From Candidatus Rokuibacteriota bacterium (GTDB lineage Bacteria; Methylomirabilota; Methylomirabilia; Rokubacteriales; CSP1-6): DNA of 54,539 nucleotides. Positions 1-7,013 of the stretch are shown in pieces. The notes beneath the pieces were generated by a model that searched no databases, had not been told where the DNA came from, and worked only from the letters and a program-made list of their open reading frames with translations. Within the stretch, counting starts at the first letter, position 1. Every line of letters starts with the position of its first letter. A program made the translations under genes and the position numbers. The DNA is taken from assembly GCA_003220685.1 (NCBI GenBank), contig QHTE01000073.1, forward strand, positions 1 through 54,539. The letters are read 5' to 3'.

Positions 1-320
1 GGGAACATGACGTGTGGGTGGCCGTCGAAGGGGCCGCGATCGGCTGGGTAGAAGTGGACCGAGACCGCGTCGCGGCGCTGTATGTCTCGCCGTCTTGCTC
101 CCGCCGCGGGGTCGGCTCGGTCCTTCTGACATTCGCCGAAACCTCCATACGGAGCTCCGGCTACACGACTGCGCGTCTCGAGTCCAGCCAGAACGCGCTC
201 GACTACTACCTTCGGAGGGGTTACCTACGATGTGGCCCGGCAGATTCTGATGGGGCATGGCCGTTGCGCAAAGATCTGGCCGCAGTTACGCCTAACCAAG
301 GCATGGAGCCGACACGCTGA
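1..320 (+). CDS. GNAT-family N-acetyltransferase, 5' end cut by window edge
   Basis: The reading frame is open to the left edge, so the GTG at 12 is probably internal and the N-terminus lies outside the window. The visible part contains the acetyl-CoA binding region of GNAT enzymes (LYVSPSCSRRGVGSVLL, with the R-x-x-G-x-G/S signature), then the alpha helix and the NALDYYLRRGY motif that follows it. It would transfer an acetyl group from acetyl-CoA to an amine or similar acceptor; the substrate is unknown. The last ten residues (TPNQGMEPTR) are encoded by the attC site itself, so the tail is a by-product of the cassette boundary rather than part of the fold. Acetyltransferases are common integron cargo. 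Confidence 0.8.
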   Translation, partial: EHDVWVAVEGAAIGWVEVDRDRVAALYVSPSCSRRGVGSVLLTFAETSIRSSGYTTARLESSQNALDYYLRRGYLRCGPADSDGAWPLRKDLAAVTPNQGMEPTR

Positions 321-348
321 AGCGCGCGGCTCATGCCGAGCGTTCGGC
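290..348 (+). other. Integron attC recombination site (59 bp)
   Basis: The left outer box GCCTAAC (290-296) pairs with the right outer box GTTCGGC (342-348) apart from one position. Inside, GGCATGGAGCC (300-310) pairs with GGCTCATGCC (329-338) except for one extra unpaired G, the extrahelical base that integron integrases use to recognise the folded bottom strand. The length, the two boxes and the bulge together are diagnostic. Strand exchange would occur after G342. The fourth base of the right box is C instead of a purine, a small departure from consensus. Confidence 0.85.
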
Positions 349-377
349 GCCATGGCGACTGCATGAAGGAAAGGACT

Positions 378-1034
378 ATGTGTCGAGCGAGCTTGTCGTT
401 CTTCTTACTCGGGTGTCTGCCGGTTGGGGCAGGATGCGCAGCCATGCAGCCGCTGCCGGATCAGGCCTCGATGAATACACCGCAAGATCCGGCCCAAATC
501 ATCGTCGTTCCCGAGTGGCCGACGCCCGGAAAGAGATTTCTCGTCGAGCGCGATGGTCAGCAAGAGATCTGGCTGGTAAAAGACAATAACGGTACGATCG
601 AGTTCATCGACTCGTCGACGCAGCAGACGAAGTTTTGGATCAGGCTCGGTCGCTGCCTGTCCTTTTCATATCTGCAGGGGCCGGGTGCGCCGCCTCATGA
701 TTTCGGCGCAATGGGGCAGCCCGCGCATCACACGGTGCCACCAGACTGCAAGGTCTGGAACGGACGCACTTGGTCCCAGACCTACGCCGTACAAATGCCA
801 CGGCTCTCAAATCCGTGCTATTACGGCGCACGGCGGAAGGCGACGGTTGAGGGAACACCCGGGCGACGGCATGTTACGAGCGACTCCTCCGTAGAGATTA
901 CCGGCCCCGGTGTGCGCGGCGGGTACTCGACGACGCAGTATCGTGTGATTTACTCGGAAGAGATGCAGTTCTCCAAGGAGCTAGCCTGGCTACATTGGGC
1001 GCAGGGCGGCGTTCTCCGCGAGTTGAAGGAATAG
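378..1034 (+). CDS. Putative lipoprotein of unknown function (integron cassette gene)
   Basis: The 218-residue product starts at ATG 378, chosen because AAGGAAAGG lies just upstream; the longer frame from 333 would begin inside the preceding attC site. The N-terminus is a short hydrophobic signal (SLSFFLLGCLPVGAGC) with a plausible though weak lipobox cysteine, suggesting export and lipid anchoring. The rest is soluble, with a stretch of pairs such as GKRFLVERDGQQEIWLVKD typical of small beta-rich domains. I do not recognise a family. It is the first gene after the recombination point at 342, and shares its cassette with the gene at 1082. Confidence 0.6.
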   Translation: MCRASLSFFLLGCLPVGAGCAAMQPLPDQASMNTPQDPAQIIVVPEWPTPGKRFLVERDGQQEIWLVKDNNGTIEFIDSSTQQTKFWIRLGRCLSFSYLQGPGAPPHDFGAMGQPAHHTVPPDCKVWNGRTWSQTYAVQMPRLSNPCYYGARRKATVEGTPGRRHVTSDSSVEITGPGVRGGYSTTQYRVIYSEEMQFSKELAWLHWAQGGVLRELKE

Positions 1035-1081
1035 CGGGCAGACGGCGGAGTAGACGGCGAGAGCCACGAGGTCCCGGGTCT

Positions 1082-1567
1082 ATGACCTTGGATGAACTGC
1101 GAACCCACAGGGGAGATGCTGATTTCCACCGAGCCCGCCGCATGTTCTGCATAAGAAATGGCAAACTCGCCGTCGCCCCCGAGGGAACCGCGATGTCACA
1201 CCTCGAGTGGTTCGAGTCCGAAGGGTGGGTCACCAAAGACAATGCTCAGGCGGTCATGGACTCTACCGTCAGGGGGATCTTCCTTCCCGCCAGGCACGCG
1301 CTGTTCTTCTACAGGGGCATCGGCTTCTTCTTTGACGCAGGTGTCGTGACAGAGGCTCGTCGCTGGGCCGAGGAGATTATGTCGGCCTTGGCGTTGGACC
1401 AACATGTCGAAGTCCACGTTGGCCCTCCGGATGCGGTCATTCACGGAACTGAGTACAGACAGGAACGGCTCGGCACTATCGAATCGGTTACCGCAGACCG
1501 TCGAACAACGCAGTCCAGCGGACGCGCTTCGCGCGCCGCTGACCGCGAGCGTTGTACGAGAAGATGA
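1082..1567 (+). CDS. Hypothetical protein with attC-encoded C-terminal tail
   Basis: A 161-residue frame starts at ATG 1082, with GAGGT about 10 bases upstream. The core to about residue 140 is a compact mixed alpha/beta protein with no signal peptide or membrane segment; phrases such as LEWFESEGWVTKDNAQAVMDS and ARHALFFYRGIGFFFD look like a folded domain, but I cannot name the family. The last 22 residues (from RRTTQSSG) are translated from the attC site at 1500-1557, and the TGA stop (1565-1567) overlaps the ATG of the next cassette gene. It shares a cassette with the lipoprotein gene upstream; no attC separates them. Confidence 0.55.
   Translation: MTLDELRTHRGDADFHRARRMFCIRNGKLAVAPEGTAMSHLEWFESEGWVTKDNAQAVMDSTVRGIFLPARHALFFYRGIGFFFDAGVVTEARRWAEEIMSALALDQHVEVHVGPPDAVIHGTEYRQERLGTIESVTADRRTTQSSGRASRAADRERCTRR
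1500..1557 (+). other. Integron attC recombination site (58 bp)
   Basis: The outer boxes are GTCGAAC (1500-1506) and GTTGTAC (1551-1557), both with the conserved AAC/GTT core. The inner arms CGCAGTCCAGCGG (1509-1521) and CCGCTGACCGCG (1537-1548) pair with a single extra C on the left arm as the extrahelical base, and a GC-rich stem with a short TTCG-like loop closes the hairpin. Recombination would occur after G1551. The boxes are more degenerate than at 290-348 but the fold is better. Confidence 0.82.
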
Positions 1568-1965
1568 CCCCACCGCTCTTCCACAGGGTCGATTGCCTCA
1601 GCATCCCGGTGTCCGACCTGGATGCGGCGCTGGCCTTCTATTCCGCGAAGCTGGGGCATGAGTTGATCTGGCGTAGCAACACGGCAGCTGGGCTGAGACC
1701 CCCAGGCTCGAACGCTGAACTGGTACTCCATACGGGCGATAGGCCTATGGAAACTGATCTCACTGTCGACTCCGTCCCGGACGCACTGATGAGGTTCACT
1801 TCGGCCGGCGGCAAGATCCTCAAGGGTCCCTTCGACATCCCGATCGGCCGCTGTGCTGTCGTGGCCGACCCCTGGAACAATGTGCTCGTCATCCTCGATG
1901 CATCCAAAGGAACGCTCCAGGTGGACGAGAACAAGCGTGTTATCCAAGGACGAGCCATCTGCTAG
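1564..1965 (+). CDS. VOC-superfamily (glyoxalase/bleomycin-resistance-like) protein
   Basis: The 133-residue protein begins at ATG 1564 (a TTG at 1552 is the alternative, but it lies in the attC box). It has the VOC pattern: a VDCLSIPVSDLDAALAFYSAKLGHELIWRS N-terminal beta-alpha-beta module, and a second half ending in VVADPWNNVLVILDAS, where this family usually carries the Glu/His metal ligands. Such proteins are metal-dependent lyases, dioxygenases or antibiotic-binding proteins, so the reaction is open. The start codon overlaps the stop of the upstream gene (ATGA) across the cassette junction, which would allow translational coupling. It is the first gene of its cassette; a membrane protein follows. 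Confidence 0.75.
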   Translation: MTPPLFHRVDCLSIPVSDLDAALAFYSAKLGHELIWRSNTAAGLRPPGSNAELVLHTGDRPMETDLTVDSVPDALMRFTSAGGKILKGPFDIPIGRCAVVADPWNNVLVILDASKGTLQVDENKRVIQGRAIC

Positions 1966-2003
1966 TTCACAGCATCACGGCACTGGCGCTGTCGTGGGTC
2001 CTG

Positions 2004-2495
2004 GTGCTTGTCTGGCTCGTCAGCAATCCTGGAATCGACTACTTCGAGGTGCTGGTCGCTCTCGCGGGCACGATTGTCGTGCTGGCCGTCGTGCTCGTCT
2101 CGGGACTCACAGGCGTCATTAGCCGCCGCGGCAGCTTCCTCGTGTGTGCAGGCTTACTGGCGCTACTCACAGCGGCGGTCACGATCTTCGGCCGCGCCCA
2201 GAGCCCGAGCAATCCCCTTTTCCGCATCCGATTCGTCCTGAGTCAGTCCGCACTCGCAAATCGCGTTGCCGCAGAGACGGAGCCCGTGACTACACAGGGC
2301 CCACAGTGGATCGGCCTGTTTCACGTCGCCCGCATCGAGCGGCTCGACAACGAGGTTCGCTTCATCACCGGAATGTGTGGTGTCGTTGACCAATGCGGCC
2401 TGGTGTTCCGTCTGGTTCCGCCGACCCAAGTGCACCGCAAAGAGCGTCTGCGCCGCCTTTCGGGTAGCTGGTACCACCTGTACGATGTCTTCTGA
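2004..2495 (+). CDS. Small membrane protein of unknown function (cassette gene)
   Basis: From GTG 2004 the product is 163 residues. It has hydrophobic segments at about residues 13-40 and 46-66 and a third, just upstream, that is read in frame before the GTG (TALALSWVLVLVW). The true start may therefore be a non-standard codon near the VOC stop at 1963, giving three membrane passes. The C-terminal 90 residues are soluble and end in SGSWYHLYDVF. The ITGMCGVVDQCGLVF segment contains two cysteines. I do not recognise the family. No attC separates it from the VOC gene, so the two appear to travel as one cassette. Confidence 0.5.
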   Translation: MLVWLVSNPGIDYFEVLVALAGTIVVLAVVLVSGLTGVISRRGSFLVCAGLLALLTAAVTIFGRAQSPSNPLFRIRFVLSQSALANRVAAETEPVTTQGPQWIGLFHVARIERLDNEVRFITGMCGVVDQCGLVFRLVPPTQVHRKERLRRLSGSWYHLYDVF

Positions 2496-2511
2496 ATGTT
2501 GTTTGCCAGAT

Positions 2512-2560
2512 GCCTAACCCCGACGTGCATGGAGACTTCGCGCGTGATGCGGGGCCGAAC
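2512..2560 (+). other. Half attC / degraded terminal attC
   Basis: A perfect left box GCCTAAC (2512-2518) follows the last cassette gene at the expected distance, but no GTT-type right box follows; the downstream sequence reads GGGGCCGAACGG instead. Only partial pairing is seen between the flanks. It is best read as a terminal attC that lost its right half at the array/chromosome junction. Confidence 0.4.
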
Positions 2561-2568
2561 GGCCGTCG

Positions 2569-3849
2569 CTACCGAATCGCCATCTGCCCCGGCTCGACTC
2601 CCCGTAACCCGTAGCGGCCCATGAAGCGCAGAAGACCGCGGCTGTAACGGCGGAGCGTGCCCATCCCCGAGGCCTGCAGCGCGATGTGGCGCTCGATGTG
2701 GTTCTGGGCCGCGTTCTTGATCGCGTTGGTCCCGACCGCCATCCAGTCGCGGCCGGCACGGAAGAGCGCCGCCATCCGTCCGTCGTAGAACGTCGCCACC
2801 AGATCGAGCCAGGCCGTGAGCATCGCCGTCTGCGTCGTGGCGTACGGGCGAAGCGCCGCTTCGAGCTCCGCAAGCGGCGGACGCTCTTGCGATTTCGCGA
2901 ACGGCGCCAGCGCGTCGGCCACCAGCTCGGCGGAGCGAAGCGCCAGCAGCACGCCGGGCGAGAGCATCGGATCGACGAAGCCGAACGCGTCGCCTACCAT
3001 CACCCAGCCGGGGCCCAGGCCGCGATGCGAGATCAGCTGGTAATTGGCGTACGTCGCGACGGAGGTGACGCGCTTGCTGCGGCCGCCGATGGTCGACAGC
3101 CACGCGTCGGTCGCGATGGCCCGCTCGAGCCGCTCCACCGGGCCCGCGCCGAGACGAGCGGCGTCATCGCGCCCGAGCACGATGCCGATCGAGAGCCGCT
3201 CGCGCAGCGGGATGCACCAGCTCCAGCCGGCGTCGAGCCGGCGGATCAGCACCTGCCCCGGTTCGTCGTCCCAGGCAAAATCCTCGAAGTGCGCGAAGTG
3301 CGCGACGTCCTTGCGCGGCCCGTAGTGGGCGCCGATGCTCAGCGCGCGTGCGCCGAGGCGGGCGCGCCCGGTGGCGTCGACGACGAGATCGGGCTGCCGA
3401 CCTCCGAGCGACGGCGCGGCGGCGAGGGTCTCGGGGGCGAGCCCGAGCTCGCGGCCGTCTTCGCCGGTCGGCGTGAGACGCGCGTGAGTCACCACGCGCT
3501 CCACGCCGCAGGCGACGGCGCGCGCGAGCACCGCGTCGTCGAATCTCGGGCGCGGAATGTTGTAGGCGTACGGGAACACGCCCGGCGCGAAGCGCGCGAA
3601 CGAGAAGCTGAAGCGATCGGTCGGCGACCAGATGAAGGACACGCCCGGCTTCACGCGGCTGAAGCTCGCGGTCTCTTCCTCGAGGCCAAGGCGCTGGAGG
3701 ATCGGCACGACGGCAGGTACGAGCGATTCGCCGACGAGGAGCTCCGGACGGCGCCCGTCGTCGAACAGCGTGACCCTGGCGCCCTGACGCGCCAGCAGGA
3801 TGGCCAGGGCGGCGCCCGAGGGCCCGGCCCCGACGATCGCAACCTTCAT
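2569..3849 (-). CDS. Flavin-dependent halogenase-like FAD oxidoreductase
   Basis: The 426-residue protein has the N-terminal FAD-binding GAGPSG at residues 7-12, GDAFGFVDPMLSPGV at about 285-299, and WSWCIP at 209-214. The last matches the WxWxIP motif that marks flavin-dependent halogenases and blocks ordinary monooxygenation. A lysine in VKPGVSF (K67) sits about where these enzymes carry the catalytic Lys that accepts hypohalous acid. It would need reduced FAD from a partner reductase, none of which is in the cluster. The start overlaps the ligase stop (ATGA, 3846-3849), making it the last gene of the operon. Alternatives are a geranylgeranyl-reductase-like or hydroxylating member of the same fold; the substrate is probably tethered to the ACP encoded at 6696. 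Confidence 0.7.
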   Translation of the reverse strand: MKVAIVGAGPSGAALAILLARQGARVTLFDDGRRPELLVGESLVPAVVPILQRLGLEEETASFSRVKPGVSFIWSPTDRFSFSFARFAPGVFPYAYNIPRPRFDDAVLARAVACGVERVVTHARLTPTGEDGRELGLAPETLAAAPSLGGRQPDLVVDATGRARLGARALSIGAHYGPRKDVAHFAHFEDFAWDDEPGQVLIRRLDAGWSWCIPLRERLSIGIVLGRDDAARLGAGPVERLERAIATDAWLSTIGGRSKRVTSVATYANYQLISHRGLGPGWVMVGDAFGFVDPMLSPGVLLALRSAELVADALAPFAKSQERPPLAELEAALRPYATTQTAMLTAWLDLVATFYDGRMAALFRAGRDWMAVGTNAIKNAAQNHIERHIALQASGMGTLRRYSRGLLRFMGRYGLRGVEPGQMAIR

Positions 3850-5306
3850 CGCCGAATCTTGCCGCTTGGCGTCCTGGGTACCGCGTCCACGACGGTGAAC
3901 TCGAGCGGGACCTTATACGAGGACAAAGCCCGGGCGCAATGCGACCTTAGGGCATCGAGGTCACAGCCGGCGCGGTCCACGACGACCTCGGCGCAGGGCA
4001 CTTCGCCCATCCGCGCGTGGGGCCGGCCGAAGACGCGAGATTCCTTGATCCCCGGGAACTGGTTGATGCAGTCCTCGACTTCCTCGGGAAAGAACTTCAA
4101 CCCGGCGACCAGGATGAGCGCCTTCTTCCGCCCTTTCAGGTGCAGGGCTCCCGACCGGTCCAGGAATCCTAGATCGCCGGTGAGGAACCACCCATCGCGC
4201 TCGACCTGCTCGCGAAGCCGCCATGGGGAGTAGTAGGCCGAGAAGAGCCCGTCGCCCCGCACCCCGATCTCGCCCAAGGTCTCCGGGCGCAGAGAGGTCC
4301 CGTCGTCCGAGAAGATCGATACCGCATAGCCGGGCACCGGACGGCCCACCGAGGCCGCGGGCAGCCCCTCGGTGCCCAGGTTGATGCACGGCAGGCCGGC
4401 TTCGATGATGCCGTAGGCCTGACCGACGGGGACGCCGTAGACCGACTCGAAGCGTTCCATCACCGTCGGCGAGATCGGCGCCGCGGTCGAGACGGTGACG
4501 CGAATATTCGAGAGCCGATCGCTCGGGCCGAGGTTGGCCATGCGCTCGAAGTGGAGCGGCGCCGCGTAGAGCACGCTCGCGCGCAGGCGGCGCGTGGCGT
4601 CGACGATCGCCTTGGGCAAGGTGTCCGGGCACAGGAGGATGTGGGAGCCCGCGCGGACGTAGGCCGTGATCGTGACCGCGAAGTGGTAGGCGAGGGGCAG
4701 CACCCACAGGATGCGGTCCTCCTCGCTGAACTTGAGGACGCGGTCGGAGGCCTCCACGCGTGCCGCCGTCGCCTCGTGGGAGAGCACGACGCCCTTGCTC
4801 CGCGCCGTCGTCCCCGACGTGAATCGGATGAACGCGGCGTTCAGCTTGGCGAACTCCGCCGGGGCCTCGGCGTCGCGATCGATCCACTGGAACGTGTAGC
4901 CGTCGCACTCGCCGCCTTTCACGACCACGCGGCGCGCCGAGGCGTCGGGGTGGCCGGCCGCGCTCGGCAGCGGTGCGGCCTTCGGCCACGCGAAGCACCC
5001 GTTCAGCTGCACCTCGCGGACGATCTCCGCGATCTCGGTGGGCGTGAGGTTGCTCGCGAGCGGGACGAAGCACGCGCCCGCGGCGAGCTGGCCGAACGCG
5101 GCGGGCAGATACGTGAGGTCGTTCGGGGCCAGAAGGCCGATGCGCTGGCCGGGCTCGACACCTTCGGCCTTGAGCAACGCCGCCAGCCGCTCGGCCTCGC
5201 GAGCGAGCTGGCCGTAGCTGACCGACCGGCCCGAGCGCACGTCGGTGACCGCGCGGCGCGGCGAGTGTCGCTCGGCCGTCGCGAACAGGATCTCCGCGAG
5301 GTTCAC
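3846..5306 (-). CDS. AMP-dependent acyl/aryl ligase (adenylation enzyme)
   Basis: The 486-residue ANL-superfamily enzyme has the phosphate-binding loop FTSGTTARSKG at about 162-172, the GDLGFLDRSGALHLKGRKK hinge region, and the catalytic lysine of PRTPSGKIRR at the extreme C-terminus (K483). It activates a carboxylic acid as acyl-AMP and passes it to CoA or, more likely here, to the carrier protein encoded upstream at 6696. The start is GTG 5306, overlapping the stop of the flavoprotein stub (GTGA). The gene ends four bases into the halogenase gene. The length is slightly shorter than typical CoA ligases (about 520). Confidence 0.88.
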   Translation of the reverse strand: MNLAEILFATAERHSPRRAVTDVRSGRSVSYGQLAREAERLAALLKAEGVEPGQRIGLLAPNDLTYLPAAFGQLAAGACFVPLASNLTPTEIAEIVREVQLNGCFAWPKAAPLPSAAGHPDASARRVVVKGGECDGYTFQWIDRDAEAPAEFAKLNAAFIRFTSGTTARSKGVVLSHEATAARVEASDRVLKFSEEDRILWVLPLAYHFAVTITAYVRAGSHILLCPDTLPKAIVDATRRLRASVLYAAPLHFERMANLGPSDRLSNIRVTVSTAAPISPTVMERFESVYGVPVGQAYGIIEAGLPCINLGTEGLPAASVGRPVPGYAVSIFSDDGTSLRPETLGEIGVRGDGLFSAYYSPWRLREQVERDGWFLTGDLGFLDRSGALHLKGRKKALILVAGLKFFPEEVEDCINQFPGIKESRVFGRPHARMGEVPCAEVVVDRAGCDLDALRSHCARALSSYKVPLEFTVVDAVPRTPSGKIRR

Positions 5307-5392
5307 CGCGCCTCCGCGCAGCGCGCCGCCGCCCGGCCGCCGGCCCCGCCACCGACCACGACGACGTCATAGCTCAGCGGGCCGTTCGCCAT
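5303..5392 (-). pseudogene. 29-codon N-terminal stub of a second FAD flavoprotein
   Basis: ATG 5392 opens a frame that reads MANGPLSYDVVVVGGGAGG then a few more residues and stops with a TGA that forms GTGA with the ligase start. The sequence is an unmistakable dinucleotide-binding beta strand and glycine loop of a flavoprotein, with nothing of the remaining fold. It overlaps the end of the condensation gene by 19 bp, so it sits exactly where a full gene of the operon would begin. I infer a deletion that removed the body of an oxidoreductase gene and joined its start to the ligase. A functional 29-residue leader peptide for coupling is the alternative. Confidence 0.65.
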
Positions 5393-6699
5393 CCCATCCC
5401 CTCGCGGACCGCTTCGATGATGCGCCTCCCCTCCTCCAGGGTCGTCGCACCCTCGACCCAGGATACGACCAGGTTGTTCTTGATCCCGCATCGGTTGAAG
5501 AATACGCCGATCCCCGGCCGCGGCAGCACGGATGGTGCGTGATAGGCGTTGACGACCCGCCGCCCGAAGAGCTTCTCGAGCGCCGGCGGGAAGTCGGCGA
5601 GATCCGCGCAGTTGAACGAAAACGTCTCGCGCGCGGCCGTGCCGGGCAGATCGCGCAGCATCAGCGAGAGCGGACGGTACTTCAGAAATTCCATCGCGAC
5701 CGCGTTGGCGTCGAGCTGCCCGTCGCGGAGGGCGTCCGTCATCTGGCCGCGCAGCGCGCGCGCGAGCCGGTCCACGTCGGCCGTTTCCGAGGGTCTGAAG
5801 CGAGCGAAGTGGAAGGCGAGCACGTTGCCGAACGTCGCGCCCGGCTCGCCCTTGGGCCGGAGGTCGACGGAGACCGGGACGAGAAACGGCAGGTCGGGGA
5901 GGCCGCGCCGTCGCCAGAGGTCGGCCATGGTGCGGCCGACCAGCGCGAGGCGCCAGACGATCTCGCGCGTGGAGCGCACGCCGCCGAGGCTGTGATCGTC
6001 GCCGACGAAGCTTGCCTGCTCGAAGCGCACCCGGCCCGGCGCCGTCAGACCCGTGCCCGGCGACACCGGCGCCTCGGGGACCAGTGTCCGCATGTAACGC
6101 TGACTGCTGCGCCCGAGTCGTCCGCGCACCTTCAGCGGCCGCGGATCGGGCTCGGTGACGAACACCGGCGGCGCCCCGCCCCACGGCGCGCGCCCGTCGG
6201 TCTCGTCGACGTGTGCCAGGTGCGCGAGCAAGTTCTGTCCGCCGCGCGGGTCCATGAGCGGATGAAACCACGTCACGACGAGGACGCTCTGCGGCCCGGC
6301 GGCTTCGGAGGCGCCGTCGAGAATCGCCAAACGCAGCGGCGCCTCGCGGCGGGGATCGATCGCGTGATTGAGCTCGGCCTCGAGCTCAGCGTGCAGCGCC
6401 TCGGGCGAGCCGAGCCGCTGGTGCCGGACGGGCGGAATGGCCAGCGCCGCGCGCGCACCGGCGGCCCAGTGGAGCTGCCCCCACGGACGCCGGCGACGGA
6501 GACGAGCCGACGGCCAGGGACAGACGTCGAGGAATCGGTCGAGCGCCCGCCGGATACGCTCGGGATCGAGCGGGCCATCGCACTGGACGACCATGAGCGT
6601 GTTGTTGCTGACGCCCTCGCGCTTCCAGAGCGCCTGCATCGCCACCAGAACGAGATCGGCGCCGCGAAGGGGCAGCCGGCGGACCCGTGGTGTGCTCAC
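5374..6699 (-). CDS. Condensation-domain-like acyltransferase
   Basis: The 441-residue product resembles stand-alone condensation / BAHD-WS/DGAT-type acyltransferases. It has HPLMD at residues 146-150, preceded by VVTWF, fitting the HxxxD catalytic motif (here FHPLMDPRG in place of HHxxxDG), and a second-half DLADFPP plus a late VNAYHAPS segment like the latch region of such enzymes. It would join an acyl group carried on the ACP to an acceptor amine or alcohol. The start is GTG 6699, overlapping the ACP stop (GTGA). Missing the first His of the HH pair is common in acyltransferases outside NRPSs. The acceptor is unknown. Confidence 0.7.
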   Translation of the reverse strand: MSTPRVRRLPLRGADLVLVAMQALWKREGVSNNTLMVVQCDGPLDPERIRRALDRFLDVCPWPSARLRRRRPWGQLHWAAGARAALAIPPVRHQRLGSPEALHAELEAELNHAIDPRREAPLRLAILDGASEAAGPQSVLVVTWFHPLMDPRGGQNLLAHLAHVDETDGRAPWGGAPPVFVTEPDPRPLKVRGRLGRSSQRYMRTLVPEAPVSPGTGLTAPGRVRFEQASFVGDDHSLGGVRSTREIVWRLALVGRTMADLWRRRGLPDLPFLVPVSVDLRPKGEPGATFGNVLAFHFARFRPSETADVDRLARALRGQMTDALRDGQLDANAVAMEFLKYRPLSLMLRDLPGTAARETFSFNCADLADFPPALEKLFGRRVVNAYHAPSVLPRPGIGVFFNRCGIKNNLVVSWVEGATTLEEGRRIIEAVREGMGWRTAR

Positions 6700-6965
6700 G
6701 CGCTCCGTCGACAGATGTAGGCCGCGAAGGCGCGCGCGGTTCGGATGTTGTCGGTGACGAGGTCCTCGTCGGGCATCCAGAACCCGTAGTGAGCCTCGAT
6801 GAATAGCAAGACCTTGAGCAGCGCCATCGAATCGAGCCCGGCCAGCTCGAGGTCGTCGTCGGGCCGTACCGGACGCGTCCGCGCCATGATGGTCGTGTTG
6901 ATGAACTCCGTCACGGCTCGCGCGACTTCTTCGGGATCGAGCCGGGAGAGATTCCCGGTGGACAT
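6696..6965 (-). CDS. Acyl/peptidyl carrier protein
   Basis: The 89-residue protein has a carrier-protein four-helix pattern. The phosphopantetheine attachment serine lies in LAGLDSMALLKVL (around residue 46), followed by YGFWMPDEDLVTDNIRTARAFAAYI, typical of the third and fourth helices. It holds the growing acyl or aryl group as a thioester. It is the first gene of the operon ACP-condensation-ligase-halogenase and overlaps the next start by four bases. No phosphopantetheinyl transferase is nearby, so one elsewhere in the genome must activate it. Confidence 0.88.
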   Translation of the reverse strand: MSTGNLSRLDPEEVARAVTEFINTTIMARTRPVRPDDDLELAGLDSMALLKVLLFIEAHYGFWMPDEDLVTDNIRTARAFAAYICRRSA

Positions 6966-6974
6966 GATGGAGTC

Positions 6975-7003
6975 AATATCCTTATGCGGCTCTTAGTTTG
7001 CAA
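6975..7003 (-). promoter_or_regulatory. Promoter of the carrier-protein operon, apparently leaderless
   Basis: On the minus strand TTGCAA (7003-6998), a 17-base spacer and GATATT (6980-6975) precede the ACP start codon by only nine bases. There is no Shine-Dalgarno sequence, so transcription should begin at or within about two bases of the ATG. Confidence 0.5.
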
Positions 7004-7013
7004 GTCTTACGAA

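Larger units (their letters stand above)
1..2560 (+). mobile_element. Integron gene-cassette array (3' part, integrase not in window)
   Basis: All genes from the left edge to about 2500 are on the plus strand, small and functionally unrelated, and are separated by attC recombination sites at 290-348 and 1500-1557, with a half site at 2512. Each attC follows the 3' end of a gene, the arrangement of integron cassettes read from an upstream Pc promoter. The integrase (intI) and attI would lie left of the window. Beyond 2569 the gene style changes to ordinary chromosomal operons on the other strand. The cassettes are: GNAT acetyltransferase; lipoprotein plus hypothetical; VOC protein plus membrane protein. 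Whether the array is a chromosomal or mobile integron cannot be told from here. Confidence 0.75.

Noticed and set aside
2521..2568. Full third attC at the end of the cassette array
   Set aside because: No GTT right box and poor pairing; kept only as a half site.
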